The notes under the pieces: generated by a model
What the model was told of the DNA's origin: nothing
The model's database searches: none
The model's input: the letters and a program-made list of their open reading frames with translations, nothing else
Source of the DNA: Flavobacterium turcicum
GTDB lineage: Bacteria > Bacteroidota > Bacteroidia > Flavobacteriales > Flavobacteriaceae
NCBI RefSeq assembly: GCF_011365745.1
Contig: NZ_JAAOBY010000001.1
Location: 62,001-126,000 of the forward strand
DNA: 64,000 nucleotides
Direction of reading: 5' to 3'
Translations under genes and position numbers: made by a program
Shown: positions 18,623 to 27,066 of the stretch, one piece after another
Layout: the number at the start of each line of letters is the position of its first letter
How positions within the stretch are numbered: the stretch's first letter is position 1

Positions 18623-19162
18623 CTATTCTCTTTTAATCTCGTGACCCACAAATTCTTCTAATGTAGCAAACATATCGTCTATAGAAAGCACTTCAAGATC
18701 AGGGTGCGACATTAAAAAAGCAGCATTAAGTTCTACTATATTTTCTTCTATTTCGAAAAAAGTATCGGTGTTGAGTGCGTCACGAGTTGGGTTAACACCG
18801 TCTAATTTTCCTTGTAAAAATTTATTGAGTTTCACACTGCTCATTAAACGCACTTTTTTAGACTGTTGTTGAAAAAGCTCTAGATGTTTTGGTGCTTCAA
18901 TCAAGGCCAAACCTTCTTCAATAAGTTCATTTAACTCTTTGTTCCATCCGGAACGGTGTACAAATTGCGCAAAATTACCCTCAACATGTTGGGCTACGTA
19001 AAAGTCTAAATAATAACTCATCAACGCATCTTCGTGAATCAAATCGTCATCAATTTTTTCTTCGCGCATTAAGTTAATTACCGAAATGTTTGAGTTAATT
19101 ATGTCTTGTGGGTTTTCACTTTGAGCGGCGTTTTCTGAGATGATGATTTTTCCGAATTCCAT
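18623..19162 (-). CDS. DMP19-like (DUF4375) protein
   Basis: The protein has 179 residues, acidic and soluble. The central segment MSYYLDFYVAQHVEGNFAQF followed by VHRSGW resembles the DMP19/DUF4375 family, in which a YY...NGGF.QF...GW pattern is usual. One family member from Neisseria acts as a DNA mimic, but most have no known function. It is monocistronic. The gap before serS (18462-18622) contains degenerate CTTTGCG-type repeat DNA and no gene. Confidence 0.65.
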   Translation of the reverse strand: MEFGKIIISENAAQSENPQDIINSNISVINLMREEKIDDDLIHEDALMSYYLDFYVAQHVEGNFAQFVHRSGWNKELNELIEEGLALIEAPKHLELFQQQSKKVRLMSSVKLNKFLQGKLDGVNPTRDALNTDTFFEIEENIVELNAAFLMSHPDLEVLSIDDMFATLEEFVGHEIKRE

Positions 19163-19205
19163 TGGGGTTGCGTTTTATATTTAGGTTGCAAATTTCGTTT
19201 TTTCG

Positions 19206-19608
19206 CCACAGATTAAACAGATTAAAATAGATTTATTTTAAATGGTGATTTGTTAAGAATGTTTTTTAAACGCAGATTGGGCAAATTAGCGAATTATTTT
19301 GAGCATAATTTCAATACGAAGAACGAAGCAGGCGTTTTTTACCACAGATTGCACAGATTACCACAGATATGTTTCTGCTATAATTTACCGCAGATTACGC
19401 AAATTATTTTGAGCATAATGTAATTACGAATAACGAAGCAAGTGTTTTTTTTTGCCACAGATTGCACAGATTAACACAGATTTATTTCCGCTATAATTTA
19501 CCGCAGATTGCGCAAATTATTTTGAGCATAATTTCAATACGAAGAACGAAGCAGGCGTTTTTTTTGCCACAGATCACACAAATTAACACAGATTTATTTC
19601 TGCTAAAA
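19206..19608. repeat. Tandem intergenic repeat array, three full units and a partial
   Basis: Units start at 19206, 19342, 19455 and 19567. The second and third are 113 and 112 bp and nearly identical. Each begins CCACAGATTGCACAGATTA, continues through CGCAGATTGCGCAAATTA and TTTTGAGCATAAT, and ends GAACGAAGCAGGCGTTTTTT. The first unit is longer and more diverged, and the last is cut after ~42 bp. The region between the DMP19-like gene and the small basic gene contains nothing else. Confidence 0.85.
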
Positions 19609-19609
19609 A

Positions 19610-19810
19610 TTAAATATCATCAGGTGTATCCTTTTTCTTTTGCTGATTAATTTTGGCAACCAAAGCTTTCAGGCGCAAGGCTTTTTCTCTTTTTTCCTCT
19701 TGTAATTTGGCCTTTTTACGATTTAGTAATTTGGTGTGCAAGGCTTTATTTTTGGTGTTTTTTTCGGGACCTTTGGGCATAATAAGGAGTGGTTTTATTG
19801 GATTAGCCAT
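19610..19810 (-). CDS. Small lysine-rich protein of unknown function
   Basis: The protein has 66 residues, very basic, starting MANPIKPLLIMPKGPEKNTK and continuing as a charged helix or coiled coil. There is no signal peptide or membrane segment. I believe similar short proteins occur in other flavobacteria, which supports a real gene, and the high charge suggests nucleic-acid or ribosome contact, but the role is unknown. Its 3' end abuts the tandem repeat array. Confidence 0.65.
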   Translation of the reverse strand: MANPIKPLLIMPKGPEKNTKNKALHTKLLNRKKAKLQEEKREKALRLKALVAKINQQKKKDTPDDI

Positions 19811-19972
19811 TTATTGCAAAATGATGCGCACGAGATTTAAAACTTTGCAAAGGAAACTATTTTTCCTGACTCTGTTCTTCTTACAAAGCATGAATCGTAC
19901 TTTGAGTTACTCCCGAATTAAAGATTTCTTTTCCCTCTGAATGAAAAATAGCTTACAAAAACCCAATTCCCT
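19811..19972. other. Gene-free stretch upstream of the structured element and metG
   Basis: I see no supported gene here. It must contain the promoter of the small basic gene on the minus strand, but no clear consensus stands out. The open frame running in from 19653 is antisense to that gene. Confidence 0.5.
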
Positions 19973-20063
19973 AGCCCCAATAGTAGTGAAGATCCTTTTG
20001 CGCTGAGGTTCGGCGCAAAAGATTACAACAGATAATGGGACATCGCAGATTCAGCAAAGCTAA
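19973..20063 (+). ncRNA. Structured intergenic element, copy 2
   Basis: AGC (19973-19975) and CCCA (19976-19979) pair with GCT (20059-20061) and TGGG (20036-20039). The internal hairpin is ATCCTTTTGCGC with GCGCAAAAGAT. This copy has changed both partners of one stem pair (G-C to A-T) relative to the other five, which supports a folded RNA. It ends ~29 bases before the metG -7 element. Confidence 0.5.
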
Positions 20064-20089
20064 ATAGCTTCAAATAAAATTCTATTGCT

Positions 20090-20097
20090 TATTTTTG
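20090..20097 (+). promoter_or_regulatory. Probable -7 element upstream of metG
   Basis: TATTTTTG fits TAnnTTTG. It lies ~100 bases before the metG start and 20 bases before an ATG at 20117 that opens a 44-codon frame. No well-placed -33 TTG is seen. Confidence 0.4.
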
Positions 20098-20116
20098 CAG
20101 GCAATTAAATTAAATC

Positions 20117-20251
20117 ATGCAATTAGCCAGTGAAAAAAAGGCATTTTATCACTTTTTAGGCGAATTACATGCGAAAACTAAAAAAACACGAGTTACAAAT
20201 GATACAGAATCCAAAAAGATATACAATTACGGCGGCTTTGCCTTATACTAA
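20117..20251 (+). CDS. Possible 44-codon leader ORF overlapping the metG start
   Basis: ATG at 20117 opens a frame starting [20 protein letters not shown] that runs out of frame into metG and stops at 20251. It sits just behind the likely metG -7 element, so ribosomes would meet it first. It could be a regulatory leader, a gene remnant or chance. No family was recognised. Confidence 0.2.
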   Translation: MQLASEKKAFYHFLGELHAKTKKTRVTNDTESKKIYNYGGFALY

Positions 20252-22259
20252 CGGACCCATTCATATTGGCCATTTGGCTGGTGTTTATGTGCCATCGGAT
20301 ATTTACTCTCGCTATTTGCGTTTGCAAAATCGCGACGTTCTGTTTGTTTGCGGAAGCGACGAACATGGTGTAGCTATTTCGATGAAAGCTAAAAAAGAAG
20401 GCATTACACCGCAGCAAGTAATAGATAAATATGATGGTATTATTCGCAAATCATTCTCAGATTTCGGAATTTCATTTGATAATTATTCCAGGACTTCGGC
20501 TAAAATTCATCACGATACGGCATCGGAATTTTTTAAAAAATTATACGCTCAAGGCGATTTTATTGAGGAAACAACAGAGCAATTGTACGATGCGAAAGCC
20601 GATCAGTTTTTGGCTGACCGTTTTGTAACTGGAACTTGCCCAAAATGTGGCAACGAAGAGGCGTATGGTGATCAGTGCGAAAAATGTGGTTCTACATTGA
20701 ACGCTACGGATTTAATTAATCCAAAATCAACTATCACAGGAGAAACGCCTATTTTAAAATCGACTAAACACTGGTTTTTACCTTTGGATCGTTACGAAGA
20801 TTTCTTGAAAGAATGGATTTTGGTAGGACATAAAAGCGACTGGAAACCGAATGTGTACGGCCAAGTAAAATCATGGATTGATGGTGGTTTAGAACCTCGT
20901 GCTGTAACACGTGACCTTGATTGGGGAATTGATGTTCCTGTGGCTGGCGCCGAAGGTAAAAAATTATACGTTTGGTTTGATGCACCTATTGGATACATAT
21001 CAGCCACCAAAGAATGGGCTGCACGCGAAGGAAAAGACTGGGAGCCATACTGGAAAGATCAAGATACCAAATTGGTTCACTTTATAGGAAAAGACAATAT
21101 TGTTTTTCACTGTGTTATTTTCCCGGCGATGTTAAAAGCGGAAGGAAGTTACATTTTACCTGATAACGTTCCTGCCAATGAATTTTTAAATTTAGAAGGC
21201 AATAAATTATCAACCTCTAAAAACTGGGCAGTTTGGTTGCACGAATATTTAGAGGATTTCCCGAATCAACAAGATGTTTTACGTTATGCATTGACCTCGA
21301 ACGCACCAGAAACGAAAGACAACGATTTTACTTGGAAAGACTTTCAGGCAAGAAACAACAACGAGTTGGTTGCTATTTTTGGTAACTTCATCAACCGTGT
21401 GGTGGTTTTAACCAATAAATATTACAACGGAGTGGTTCCTTTACCAAATGAACTTTCTGAGGTAGACGAACAAACTTTGGCTGAATTGAAAGCGTATCCA
21501 GCGGTGATTTCTAGTTCGGTAGAGCGTTTCAGATTTCGCGAAGCACTTGGCGAAATGATGAATGCTGCGCGACTTGGTAATAAATACTTAGCCGACGAAG
21601 AGCCTTGGAAAATGATTAAAACAGACGAAGAGCGCACCAAAACACAAATGTATGTGGCCTTGCAAATTGCCGCAGCATTGAGTACACTTTGTGAACCGTT
21701 TTTACCATTTACAGCACAAAAATTGTCTCGTATTTTAAAAATAGAACAACCATTGGCTTGGAACACCATTTCTGAAACATCAGAGTTGTTAGGTTCTGGA
21801 CATCAAATTAGAGAGGCAGAATTACTATTTTCTAAAATTGAAGACGAGGCCATCCAACAGCAAATTGAAAAATTGCAAGCTACCAAAACGGCAAACGAAG
21901 CTGAAAATAAAGTAGCCGAGCCACAAAAAGAACTGATTCAATTTGAAGATTTTGCAAAAATGGACATTCGCACCGGAACTATTTTAGAAGCGGAAAAAAT
22001 GCCAAAAGCGAATAAACTTTTGATATTGAAAGTGGATACTGGCATTGATGTTCGCACTATCGTTTCTGGTATTGCCGAGAGTTTTAAACCAGAAGATATC
22101 ATTGGGAAACGTGTAACTGTTTTAGTGAACTTGGCACCAAGAAACTTACGCGGCGTAGAAAGTCAAGGAATGATTTTGATGACTACCAACACTGAAGGAA
22201 AACTTGTTTTTGTAAATCCAGATACAGATGGTGTTGCAAATGGAGAGACAATCAATTAA
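20199..22259 (+). CDS. metG: Methionine--tRNA ligase with C-terminal tRNA-binding domain
   Basis: I prefer the ATG at 20199 because flavobacterial MetG begins MIQ(N/D)[12 protein letters not shown]; an upstream ATG at 20169 adds ten lysine-rich residues. The class I HIGH-type motif is [11 protein letters not shown], the zinc knuckle is [17 protein letters not shown], and the KMSKS-type loop is KLSTSKN. The last ~110 residues are an EMAP/Trbp111-type OB fold ([17 protein letters not shown]) that helps bind tRNA. It forms methionyl-tRNA in the cytoplasm. A hairpin terminator follows. Confidence 0.96.
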   Translation: MIQNPKRYTITAALPYTNGPIHIGHLAGVYVPSDIYSRYLRLQNRDVLFVCGSDEHGVAISMKAKKEGITPQQVIDKYDGIIRKSFSDFGISFDNYSRTSAKIHHDTASEFFKKLYAQGDFIEETTEQLYDAKADQFLADRFVTGTCPKCGNEEAYGDQCEKCGSTLNATDLINPKSTITGETPILKSTKHWFLPLDRYEDFLKEWILVGHKSDWKPNVYGQVKSWIDGGLEPRAVTRDLDWGIDVPVAGAEGKKLYVWFDAPIGYISATKEWAAREGKDWEPYWKDQDTKLVHFIGKDNIVFHCVIFPAMLKAEGSYILPDNVPANEFLNLEGNKLSTSKNWAVWLHEYLEDFPNQQDVLRYALTSNAPETKDNDFTWKDFQARNNNELVAIFGNFINRVVVLTNKYYNGVVPLPNELSEVDEQTLAELKAYPAVISSSVERFRFREALGEMMNAARLGNKYLADEEPWKMIKTDEERTKTQMYVALQIAAALSTLCEPFLPFTAQKLSRILKIEQPLAWNTISETSELLGSGHQIREAELLFSKIEDEAIQQQIEKLQATKTANEAENKVAEPQKELIQFEDFAKMDIRTGTILEAEKMPKANKLLILKVDTGIDVRTIVSGIAESFKPEDIIGKRVTVLVNLAPRNLRGVESQGMILMTTNTEGKLVFVNPDTDGVANGETIN

Positions 22260-22267
22260 AAAAATTA

Positions 22268-22314
22268 ACCGCAGATGCGCAGATATATCTTTTATCAATC
22301 TGCGAATCTGCGGT
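22268..22314. terminator. Hairpin between metG and the HAD gene
   Basis: ACCGCAGAT-G-CGCAGAT pairs with ATCTGCG-A-ATCTGCGGT, a 17-bp stem with one mismatch and a 13-base loop. The CGCAGAT core is the same word that recurs in the array at 19206-19608, so this is both a likely terminator and a member of that repeat family. Confidence 0.6.
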
Positions 22315-22327
22315 AAAATACATAAAT

Positions 22328-23017
22328 ATGAACCTAAAAGTAATTGCTTTCGATGCTGATGACACTTTGTTCATCAATGAAACCTATTTTTTGGAAACCG
22401 AAGAGAAATTTTGCGCCCTAATGAGTGATTATTTGTCGCATCAAGGACTTTCGCAAGAATTGTTTAAGGTAGAAATCGCTAATTTAAAATTATACGGTTA
22501 CGGAATCAAAGGATACATTTTATCCATGATTGAAGCGGCAATGAAAATTTCGAACAATACCATTCCGATTGAAGTTATTGAAAAAATAATTCAATACGGA
22601 AAAGAGCTTTTAGAAAAACCTATCGAACTTTTAGAAGGCGTTGACGAAACTTTAGAGGCGCTTTACGGCAAATACAAATTAGTAGTAGCCACCAAAGGCG
22701 ATTTACTAGACCAACGACGGAAGTTGCACAATTCTGGTTTAGGAAAGTATTTTCATCACATTGAAGTCATGTCGGATAAAAAAGAACAAGATTATGACGA
22801 TTTATTGAAACGTTTGGATGTGCAACCGCATGAATTTTTAATGGTTGGCAACTCTTTGAAATCCGACGTATTACCTGTTTTAGAATTGGGCGGATATGCG
22901 GTTCATATTCCATTTCACACGACTTGGGCTCATGAAAAGATTGACCACGAAATAAAGCACGAGAACTTTCACAGTTTTACAAATATTACAGAAGTTGTTG
23001 ACCTAATTACGAATTGA
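22328..23017 (+). CDS. HAD-superfamily hydrolase
   Basis: The protein has 229 residues and is cytoplasmic. HAD motif I is FDADDTLF with nucleophile D9 and acid D11. Motif II is VVATKGD, and motif IV is near MVGNSLKSDV. A helical cap between motifs I and II makes it a class C1 (phosphoglycolate or nucleotidase-like) phosphatase. The substrate is unknown. It is followed on the same strand by CAT-like and deacetylase-like genes with 17- and 25-base gaps, which suggests one operon. Confidence 0.88.
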   Translation: MNLKVIAFDADDTLFINETYFLETEEKFCALMSDYLSHQGLSQELFKVEIANLKLYGYGIKGYILSMIEAAMKISNNTIPIEVIEKIIQYGKELLEKPIELLEGVDETLEALYGKYKLVVATKGDLLDQRRKLHNSGLGKYFHHIEVMSDKKEQDYDDLLKRLDVQPHEFLMVGNSLKSDVLPVLELGGYAVHIPFHTTWAHEKIDHEIKHENFHSFTNITEVVDLITN

Positions 23018-23034
23018 GAGACGCATAAATACAA

Positions 23035-23664
23035 ATGAAACAGCTTTTAGATCTAGAAAACTGGAACAGAAAAGAACATTTTTTATTTTTTAAAGAGTTT
23101 GACGAACCCTTTTACGGGGCAACAGTTACGATCGACTGCAGTAAAGCTTATGCCGTGGCAAAAGAAAAACAGACTTCTTTTTTTACTTATTATTTACACA
23201 AAACACTTGCAGCAGTCAATCATTTTGACTGTTTTAGATACCGAATTGCTGATAATCAAATTTACATTTGGGACCGCATTGACGCCTCAGCAACCGTAGG
23301 CCGTGAAGATGGTACTTTTGGATTTTCATTAATGCCGTATAATGAAGACTATGCAGTTTTTAATCAAGATGCATTAGCCGAAGTAGAGCGCATTCAGCAC
23401 ACCACTGGTTTGTTTACACGTACTTTTTCTGATGATAATGTGATTCATTTTTCAGCCATTCCGTGGTTGGATTTCACCTCATTATCTCATGCCCGTAGCT
23501 ATCAATTTCCTGATAGTTGTCCTAAAATTTCATTCGGAAAAATGACCGTCCACCCTGATGGTAAACGAACCATGCCTATGAGCATACACGTACATCACGG
23601 TTTGATTGATGGTTTGCACCTTGGCCAATTTGTAGATTATTTTCAGGATTTAATGCATCAGTAA
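23035..23664 (+). CDS. Chloramphenicol acetyltransferase-like protein
   Basis: The protein has 209 residues, the size of classic type A CAT trimers. The catalytic HHxxxDG motif is present at 187-193 (HHGLIDG). It would transfer an acetyl group from acetyl-CoA to a hydroxyl group. Genomic CAT-like proteins without a mobile context, as here between HAD and deacetylase genes, often do not confer resistance and have unknown acceptors. Several conserved CAT features are visible (for example FGKMTVHPDGKRTMPMSIHV). Confidence 0.85.
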   Translation: MKQLLDLENWNRKEHFLFFKEFDEPFYGATVTIDCSKAYAVAKEKQTSFFTYYLHKTLAAVNHFDCFRYRIADNQIYIWDRIDASATVGREDGTFGFSLMPYNEDYAVFNQDALAEVERIQHTTGLFTRTFSDDNVIHFSAIPWLDFTSLSHARSYQFPDSCPKISFGKMTVHPDGKRTMPMSIHVHHGLIDGLHLGQFVDYFQDLMHQ

Positions 23665-23689
23665 GCATTGAACTTTAAACAAAATCACA

Positions 23690-24589
23690 ATGCTTCCTAT
23701 AGCTTTTCATCCAATATACCAGCATCCTTTACCCGACGGGCACCGTTTTCCGATGCTGAAATACGAATTGTTACCCCAACAATTACTGCATGAAGGCACC
23801 GCTGTAGCTGCTGATTTTTTTGAACCTACTGGTTGCGACATCGAACTAGTTCTTGCAGCACATGAACAAGAATATGTTCAAAATTTAATAGCGCTACAAA
23901 TTGAACCGCGAGCTGCTCGAAAAATTGGTTTTCCACTTTCAAAAGAATTAGTCGGACGTGAACTCACCATTGCACAAGGTACGGTCATGGGCGCTGTAAA
24001 AGCATTTGAGCACAAAATTGCATTTAATATTGCTGGCGGAACACATCATGCCTTTCCCGGTCATGGCGAAGCTTTTTGTTTACTTAACGACCAAGCCATT
24101 GCGGCCCACTATTTACTGGACAAAAACCTGGCAAAAAAAATCCTGATCATTGATTTAGATGTGCATCAAGGCAACGGAACTGCAGTCATCTTCCAGAATA
24201 ACACACAGGTTTTTACTTTTTCTACGCATGGCAAAACTAATTATCCATTTAAAAAAGAAATCTCCGATCTGGATATCGCTTTTGAAGATCATACCACCGA
24301 TGCTGTTTTCTTAAAAACAATTGCCGAAGTAATACCGCGTTTAATACAGGAACAAAAACCCGATTTTATTTTCTATTTATCAGGCGTTGATATTTTGCAT
24401 ACAGACAAATTAGGCAAATTAGGCTGCACGATAGAGGGCTGCAAAAAGCGAGACGAAATTGTTTTCGAACTCTGTGCCAAACATCAAATTCCCGTTCAAG
24501 TATCAATGGGTGGTGGTTATTCTCCAGAAATTAAAACCATTATTGAGGCGCACGCCAATACGTACCGAGTAGCGAAATCTATTTTTTAA
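23690..24589 (+). CDS. Histone-deacetylase-family amidohydrolase
   Basis: The protein has 299 residues. The zinc-enzyme motifs of the AcuC/HDAC family are clear: H119-H120 in GGTHHAFPGHGEAFC, and zinc ligands D155 and H159 (with D157) in IIDLDVHQGNG. A third Asp occurs in LSGVDILHTDKLG. In bacteria such enzymes deacetylate polyamines, acetoin-pathway proteins or other acetylated small molecules. Following a CAT-like acetyltransferase, it might reverse acetylation of a common substrate; this is speculation. A terminator follows. Confidence 0.9.
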   Translation: MLPIAFHPIYQHPLPDGHRFPMLKYELLPQQLLHEGTAVAADFFEPTGCDIELVLAAHEQEYVQNLIALQIEPRAARKIGFPLSKELVGRELTIAQGTVMGAVKAFEHKIAFNIAGGTHHAFPGHGEAFCLLNDQAIAAHYLLDKNLAKKILIIDLDVHQGNGTAVIFQNNTQVFTFSTHGKTNYPFKKEISDLDIAFEDHTTDAVFLKTIAEVIPRLIQEQKPDFIFYLSGVDILHTDKLGKLGCTIEGCKKRDEIVFELCAKHQIPVQVSMGGGYSPEIKTIIEAHANTYRVAKSIF

Positions 24590-24598
24590 AAAGAAAAA

Positions 24599-24628
24599 AA
24601 CGGGACATCCCCAATGAGACATCCCGTT
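24599..24628. terminator. Terminator between the deacetylase gene and ssb
   Basis: AACGGGA (24599-24605) pairs with TCCCGTT (24622-24628), flanked by an A-run on the left and CTTTT on the right. It serves the two convergent genes. Confidence 0.65.
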
Positions 24629-24649
24629 CTTTTCAACTCCTTACAAAAA

Positions 24650-24973
24650 CTATTTACTTAGCAAAAGCAATTCATTAGCCACAATTTCAGTGATGTATCG
24701 TTTTTCACCGTTTTTATCTTCGTAGCTTCTGTGTACCAGCTTTCCTTCGATACCAATTTCTTTTCCTTTGGTTACGTATTTCTCTATTAAATCAGCAGTT
24801 TTACCCCAAGCAGTTACGCGGTGCCACTCGGTTTGCTCCACCTTATCCCCGTTTTCTTTGTAATAAACATCATTCGTGGCGATACTTATGTTGGCTAGTT
24901 TTTTTCCTCCTTCTAAAGTTTTAACTTCTGGATCTTGACCTACTCTTCCAATTAATTGTACTCTGTTTTTCAT
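24650..24973 (-). CDS. ssb: Short single-stranded DNA-binding protein
   Basis: The protein has 107 residues and is a single OB fold, starting MKNRVQLIGRVGQDPEVKTL and containing EWHRVTAWGKTADLIEKYVT. It lacks the flexible linker and acidic DDIPF-type tail with which housekeeping SSB recruits repair and replication proteins, as the reading frame stops right after the OB fold (ELLLLSK). It could therefore be an accessory SSB, or the genome may carry a second full-length copy outside this window. It is monocistronic. Confidence 0.9.
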   Translation of the reverse strand: MKNRVQLIGRVGQDPEVKTLEGGKKLANISIATNDVYYKENGDKVEQTEWHRVTAWGKTADLIEKYVTKGKEIGIEGKLVHRSYEDKNGEKRYITEIVANELLLLSK

Positions 24974-25159
24974 GGCGTGTAAATTTAAATATTAGTGTTT
25001 ATTTGTTTGTATCTCGATCTTGTTTCAAATCGACAGTGCAAAGATGTGACCACTACCAAAAACTATTCGGTTGCTAACTACTTACTTTCGGTTGTAACTA
25101 TTTGTAAGCGTTTGTAAATGGCAAATTTTTTAATTATATTTGTTGAAAATCAATTTATT

Positions 25160-26689
25160 ATGCAAGCAGCAATCAACAAAGTAGAACTCCGAAATTTGAA
25201 ATTTGAGGACTATAAAGAACTCAAAAATTCAATGGTCGAATCGTATCCAGAAATGACCGGATCCTACTGGAGAGAGCATCACATCGAAAAATTATTGAAT
25301 CTTTTTCCCGAGGGACAGTTGGTTATTTTGGTAGATGGCAAGGTAGTTGGCTCTGCGCTTTCACTAATTGTTGATGAAAACTTAGTCGATAAAAATCATA
25401 ATTACTCTGACATCACTGGCAAGTATACTTTTTCGACACACAATCCAAAAGGAGAAGTTTTGTATGGTATTGATGTTTTTATTCACCCCAATTATAGAGG
25501 TTTACGTTTGGGTCGTCGCCTATACGATGCGCGTAAGGAATTGTGCGAACAGCTGAACCTAAAAGCTATTGTTTTTGCCGGACGCATCCCTAATTACGGG
25601 CAACATGCCCAAACCTTATCGCCTAAAGATTATATCGAAAAAGTAAAACGAAAAGAATTGCATGACTCCGTACTTTCATTTCAATTGAGCAACGATTTTC
25701 ACGTGCTGAAAGTCATGAAAAATTATTTAGAGGGCGATACCGACTCGAAAGAATTTGCTGTTTTACTGGAGTGGAACAACATTTATTTTGACAAAAGTCC
25801 AAAACTAATCAACTTAGAAAAAACGGTTATTCGCCTTGGACTCGTACAATGGCAAATGCGTCAATTGAATAACTTGGAAGCCTTATTTGAACAATGTGAG
25901 TTTTTTGTAGACGTGGTTTCTGGTTACGGAAGTGATTTTGCACTTTTTCCAGAACTGTTTACAGCACCGTTGATGGCTGATTACAACCACTTATCAGAGG
26001 CGGAAGCAATTCGCGAATTAGCCAAACACACCGAGCCCATTCACAAACGATTCAAAGAATTAGCTATATCCTACAATATCAACATCATTACCGGTAGCAT
26101 GCCATACCTTGAAAATGGCACACTTTACAATGTAGGTTTCCTTTGCAAGCGAGATGGGACATCAGAGATGTACGCCAAAATTCACGTAACGCCAAACGAA
26201 GTACAACATTGGGGTATGACGGGCGGGTCACAAATTAAAACTTTTGATACCGATTGCGGAAAAATAGGAATTGTAATTTGTTATGATGTCGAATTTCCGG
26301 AGTTGTCGCGATTACTTGCCGATGAGGGAATGAATATTTTGTTTGTCCCTTTTCTAACCGATACACAAAACGCCTACACGCGCGTAAAGCATTGTGCACA
26401 AGCACGGGCTATTGAGAACGAATGTTATGTGGCCATTGCAGGTTGTGTGGGTAATCTACCAAAAGTAAACAACATGGATATTCAGTACGCGCAATCAGCT
26501 GTGTTTACACCATCTGACTTTGCCTTTCCGAGTAACGGAATCAAAGCAGAGGCTACTCCAAATACCGAAATGACGTTGATTGTAGATGTTGATTTAGACT
26601 TACTAAAAGAATTACACGAACACGGAAGCGTACGCATCCTGAAAGACAGAAGAACTGATTTATACGACATCAAAAAAATAAATCCATGA
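25160..26689 (+). CDS. Bifunctional GNAT acetyltransferase / carbon-nitrogen hydrolase
   Basis: I choose the ATG at 25160; the earlier ATG at 25118 would add a hydrophobic 14-residue tail not usual in this family. Residues ~5-215 are a GNAT domain with the acetyl-CoA loop region YRGLRLGRRLYDARKE. Residues ~225-500 are a nitrilase-superfamily domain with the Glu-Lys-Cys triad in FPELFTAP, KIHVTPNE and VICYDVEFPEL. This fusion is widespread in bacteria. Its substrate is not established; an amide or N-acyl compound is likely. The stop overlaps the next start (ATGA). Confidence 0.92.
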   Translation: MQAAINKVELRNLKFEDYKELKNSMVESYPEMTGSYWREHHIEKLLNLFPEGQLVILVDGKVVGSALSLIVDENLVDKNHNYSDITGKYTFSTHNPKGEVLYGIDVFIHPNYRGLRLGRRLYDARKELCEQLNLKAIVFAGRIPNYGQHAQTLSPKDYIEKVKRKELHDSVLSFQLSNDFHVLKVMKNYLEGDTDSKEFAVLLEWNNIYFDKSPKLINLEKTVIRLGLVQWQMRQLNNLEALFEQCEFFVDVVSGYGSDFALFPELFTAPLMADYNHLSEAEAIRELAKHTEPIHKRFKELAISYNINIITGSMPYLENGTLYNVGFLCKRDGTSEMYAKIHVTPNEVQHWGMTGGSQIKTFDTDCGKIGIVICYDVEFPELSRLLADEGMNILFVPFLTDTQNAYTRVKHCAQARAIENECYVAIAGCVGNLPKVNNMDIQYAQSAVFTPSDFAFPSNGIKAEATPNTEMTLIVDVDLDLLKELHEHGSVRILKDRRTDLYDIKKINP

Positions 26690-27036
26690 CAAAAACCTGT
26701 TTAGAATGTGGAGAAAAAATTGTGGGTCGCGAAGACAAAAAGTTTTGTAGCGACGGCTGCAGAAATGCCTACAATAACAAAATCAATAAAGACAGTACCA
26801 ATTACATGCGCAACATCAACAACAAGTTGCGCAAAAATTACCGCATTCTATCTGAACTCAATACCGAAGGTAAATCAAAAACCACTCGAGCGAAACTCCT
26901 TAGCAAAGGATTTGATTTCGATTTTTTTACCTCGATTCTTAATACCAAAACCGGAAACACCTACTACTTTTTATACGATCAGGGTTACATGGTTTTAGAC
27001 AATGATTATTACATGTTAGTTAAAAAAGACCTATAA
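26686..27036 (+). CDS. Small zinc-ribbon protein
   Basis: The protein has 116 residues. The N-terminus has a treble-clef-like zinc site, C5-x2-C8 and C21-x3-C25 (MTKTCLECGEK, FCSDGCRNAYNNK), similar to DUF2116-type ribbons. The remainder is a basic helix and a small beta-rich tail. It overlaps the upstream gene by 4 bases (ATGA), so it is translationally coupled to the GNAT-nitrilase. The function is unknown; DNA or RNA contact is possible. Confidence 0.85.
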   Translation: MTKTCLECGEKIVGREDKKFCSDGCRNAYNNKINKDSTNYMRNINNKLRKNYRILSELNTEGKSKTTRAKLLSKGFDFDFFTSILNTKTGNTYYFLYDQGYMVLDNDYYMLVKKDL

Positions 27037-27066
27037 ATACCACGACCCCAAATGCTATAACCAACC

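Noticed and set aside
19206..19608. Possible CRISPR array
   Set aside because: The repeats are contiguous ~112-bp units without short identical repeats separated by unique spacers, and no cas genes are near.
19653..19940. 95-codon frame on the plus strand
   Set aside because: It is antisense to the small basic gene, has biased hydrophobic/Ser composition, and no recognisable domain.
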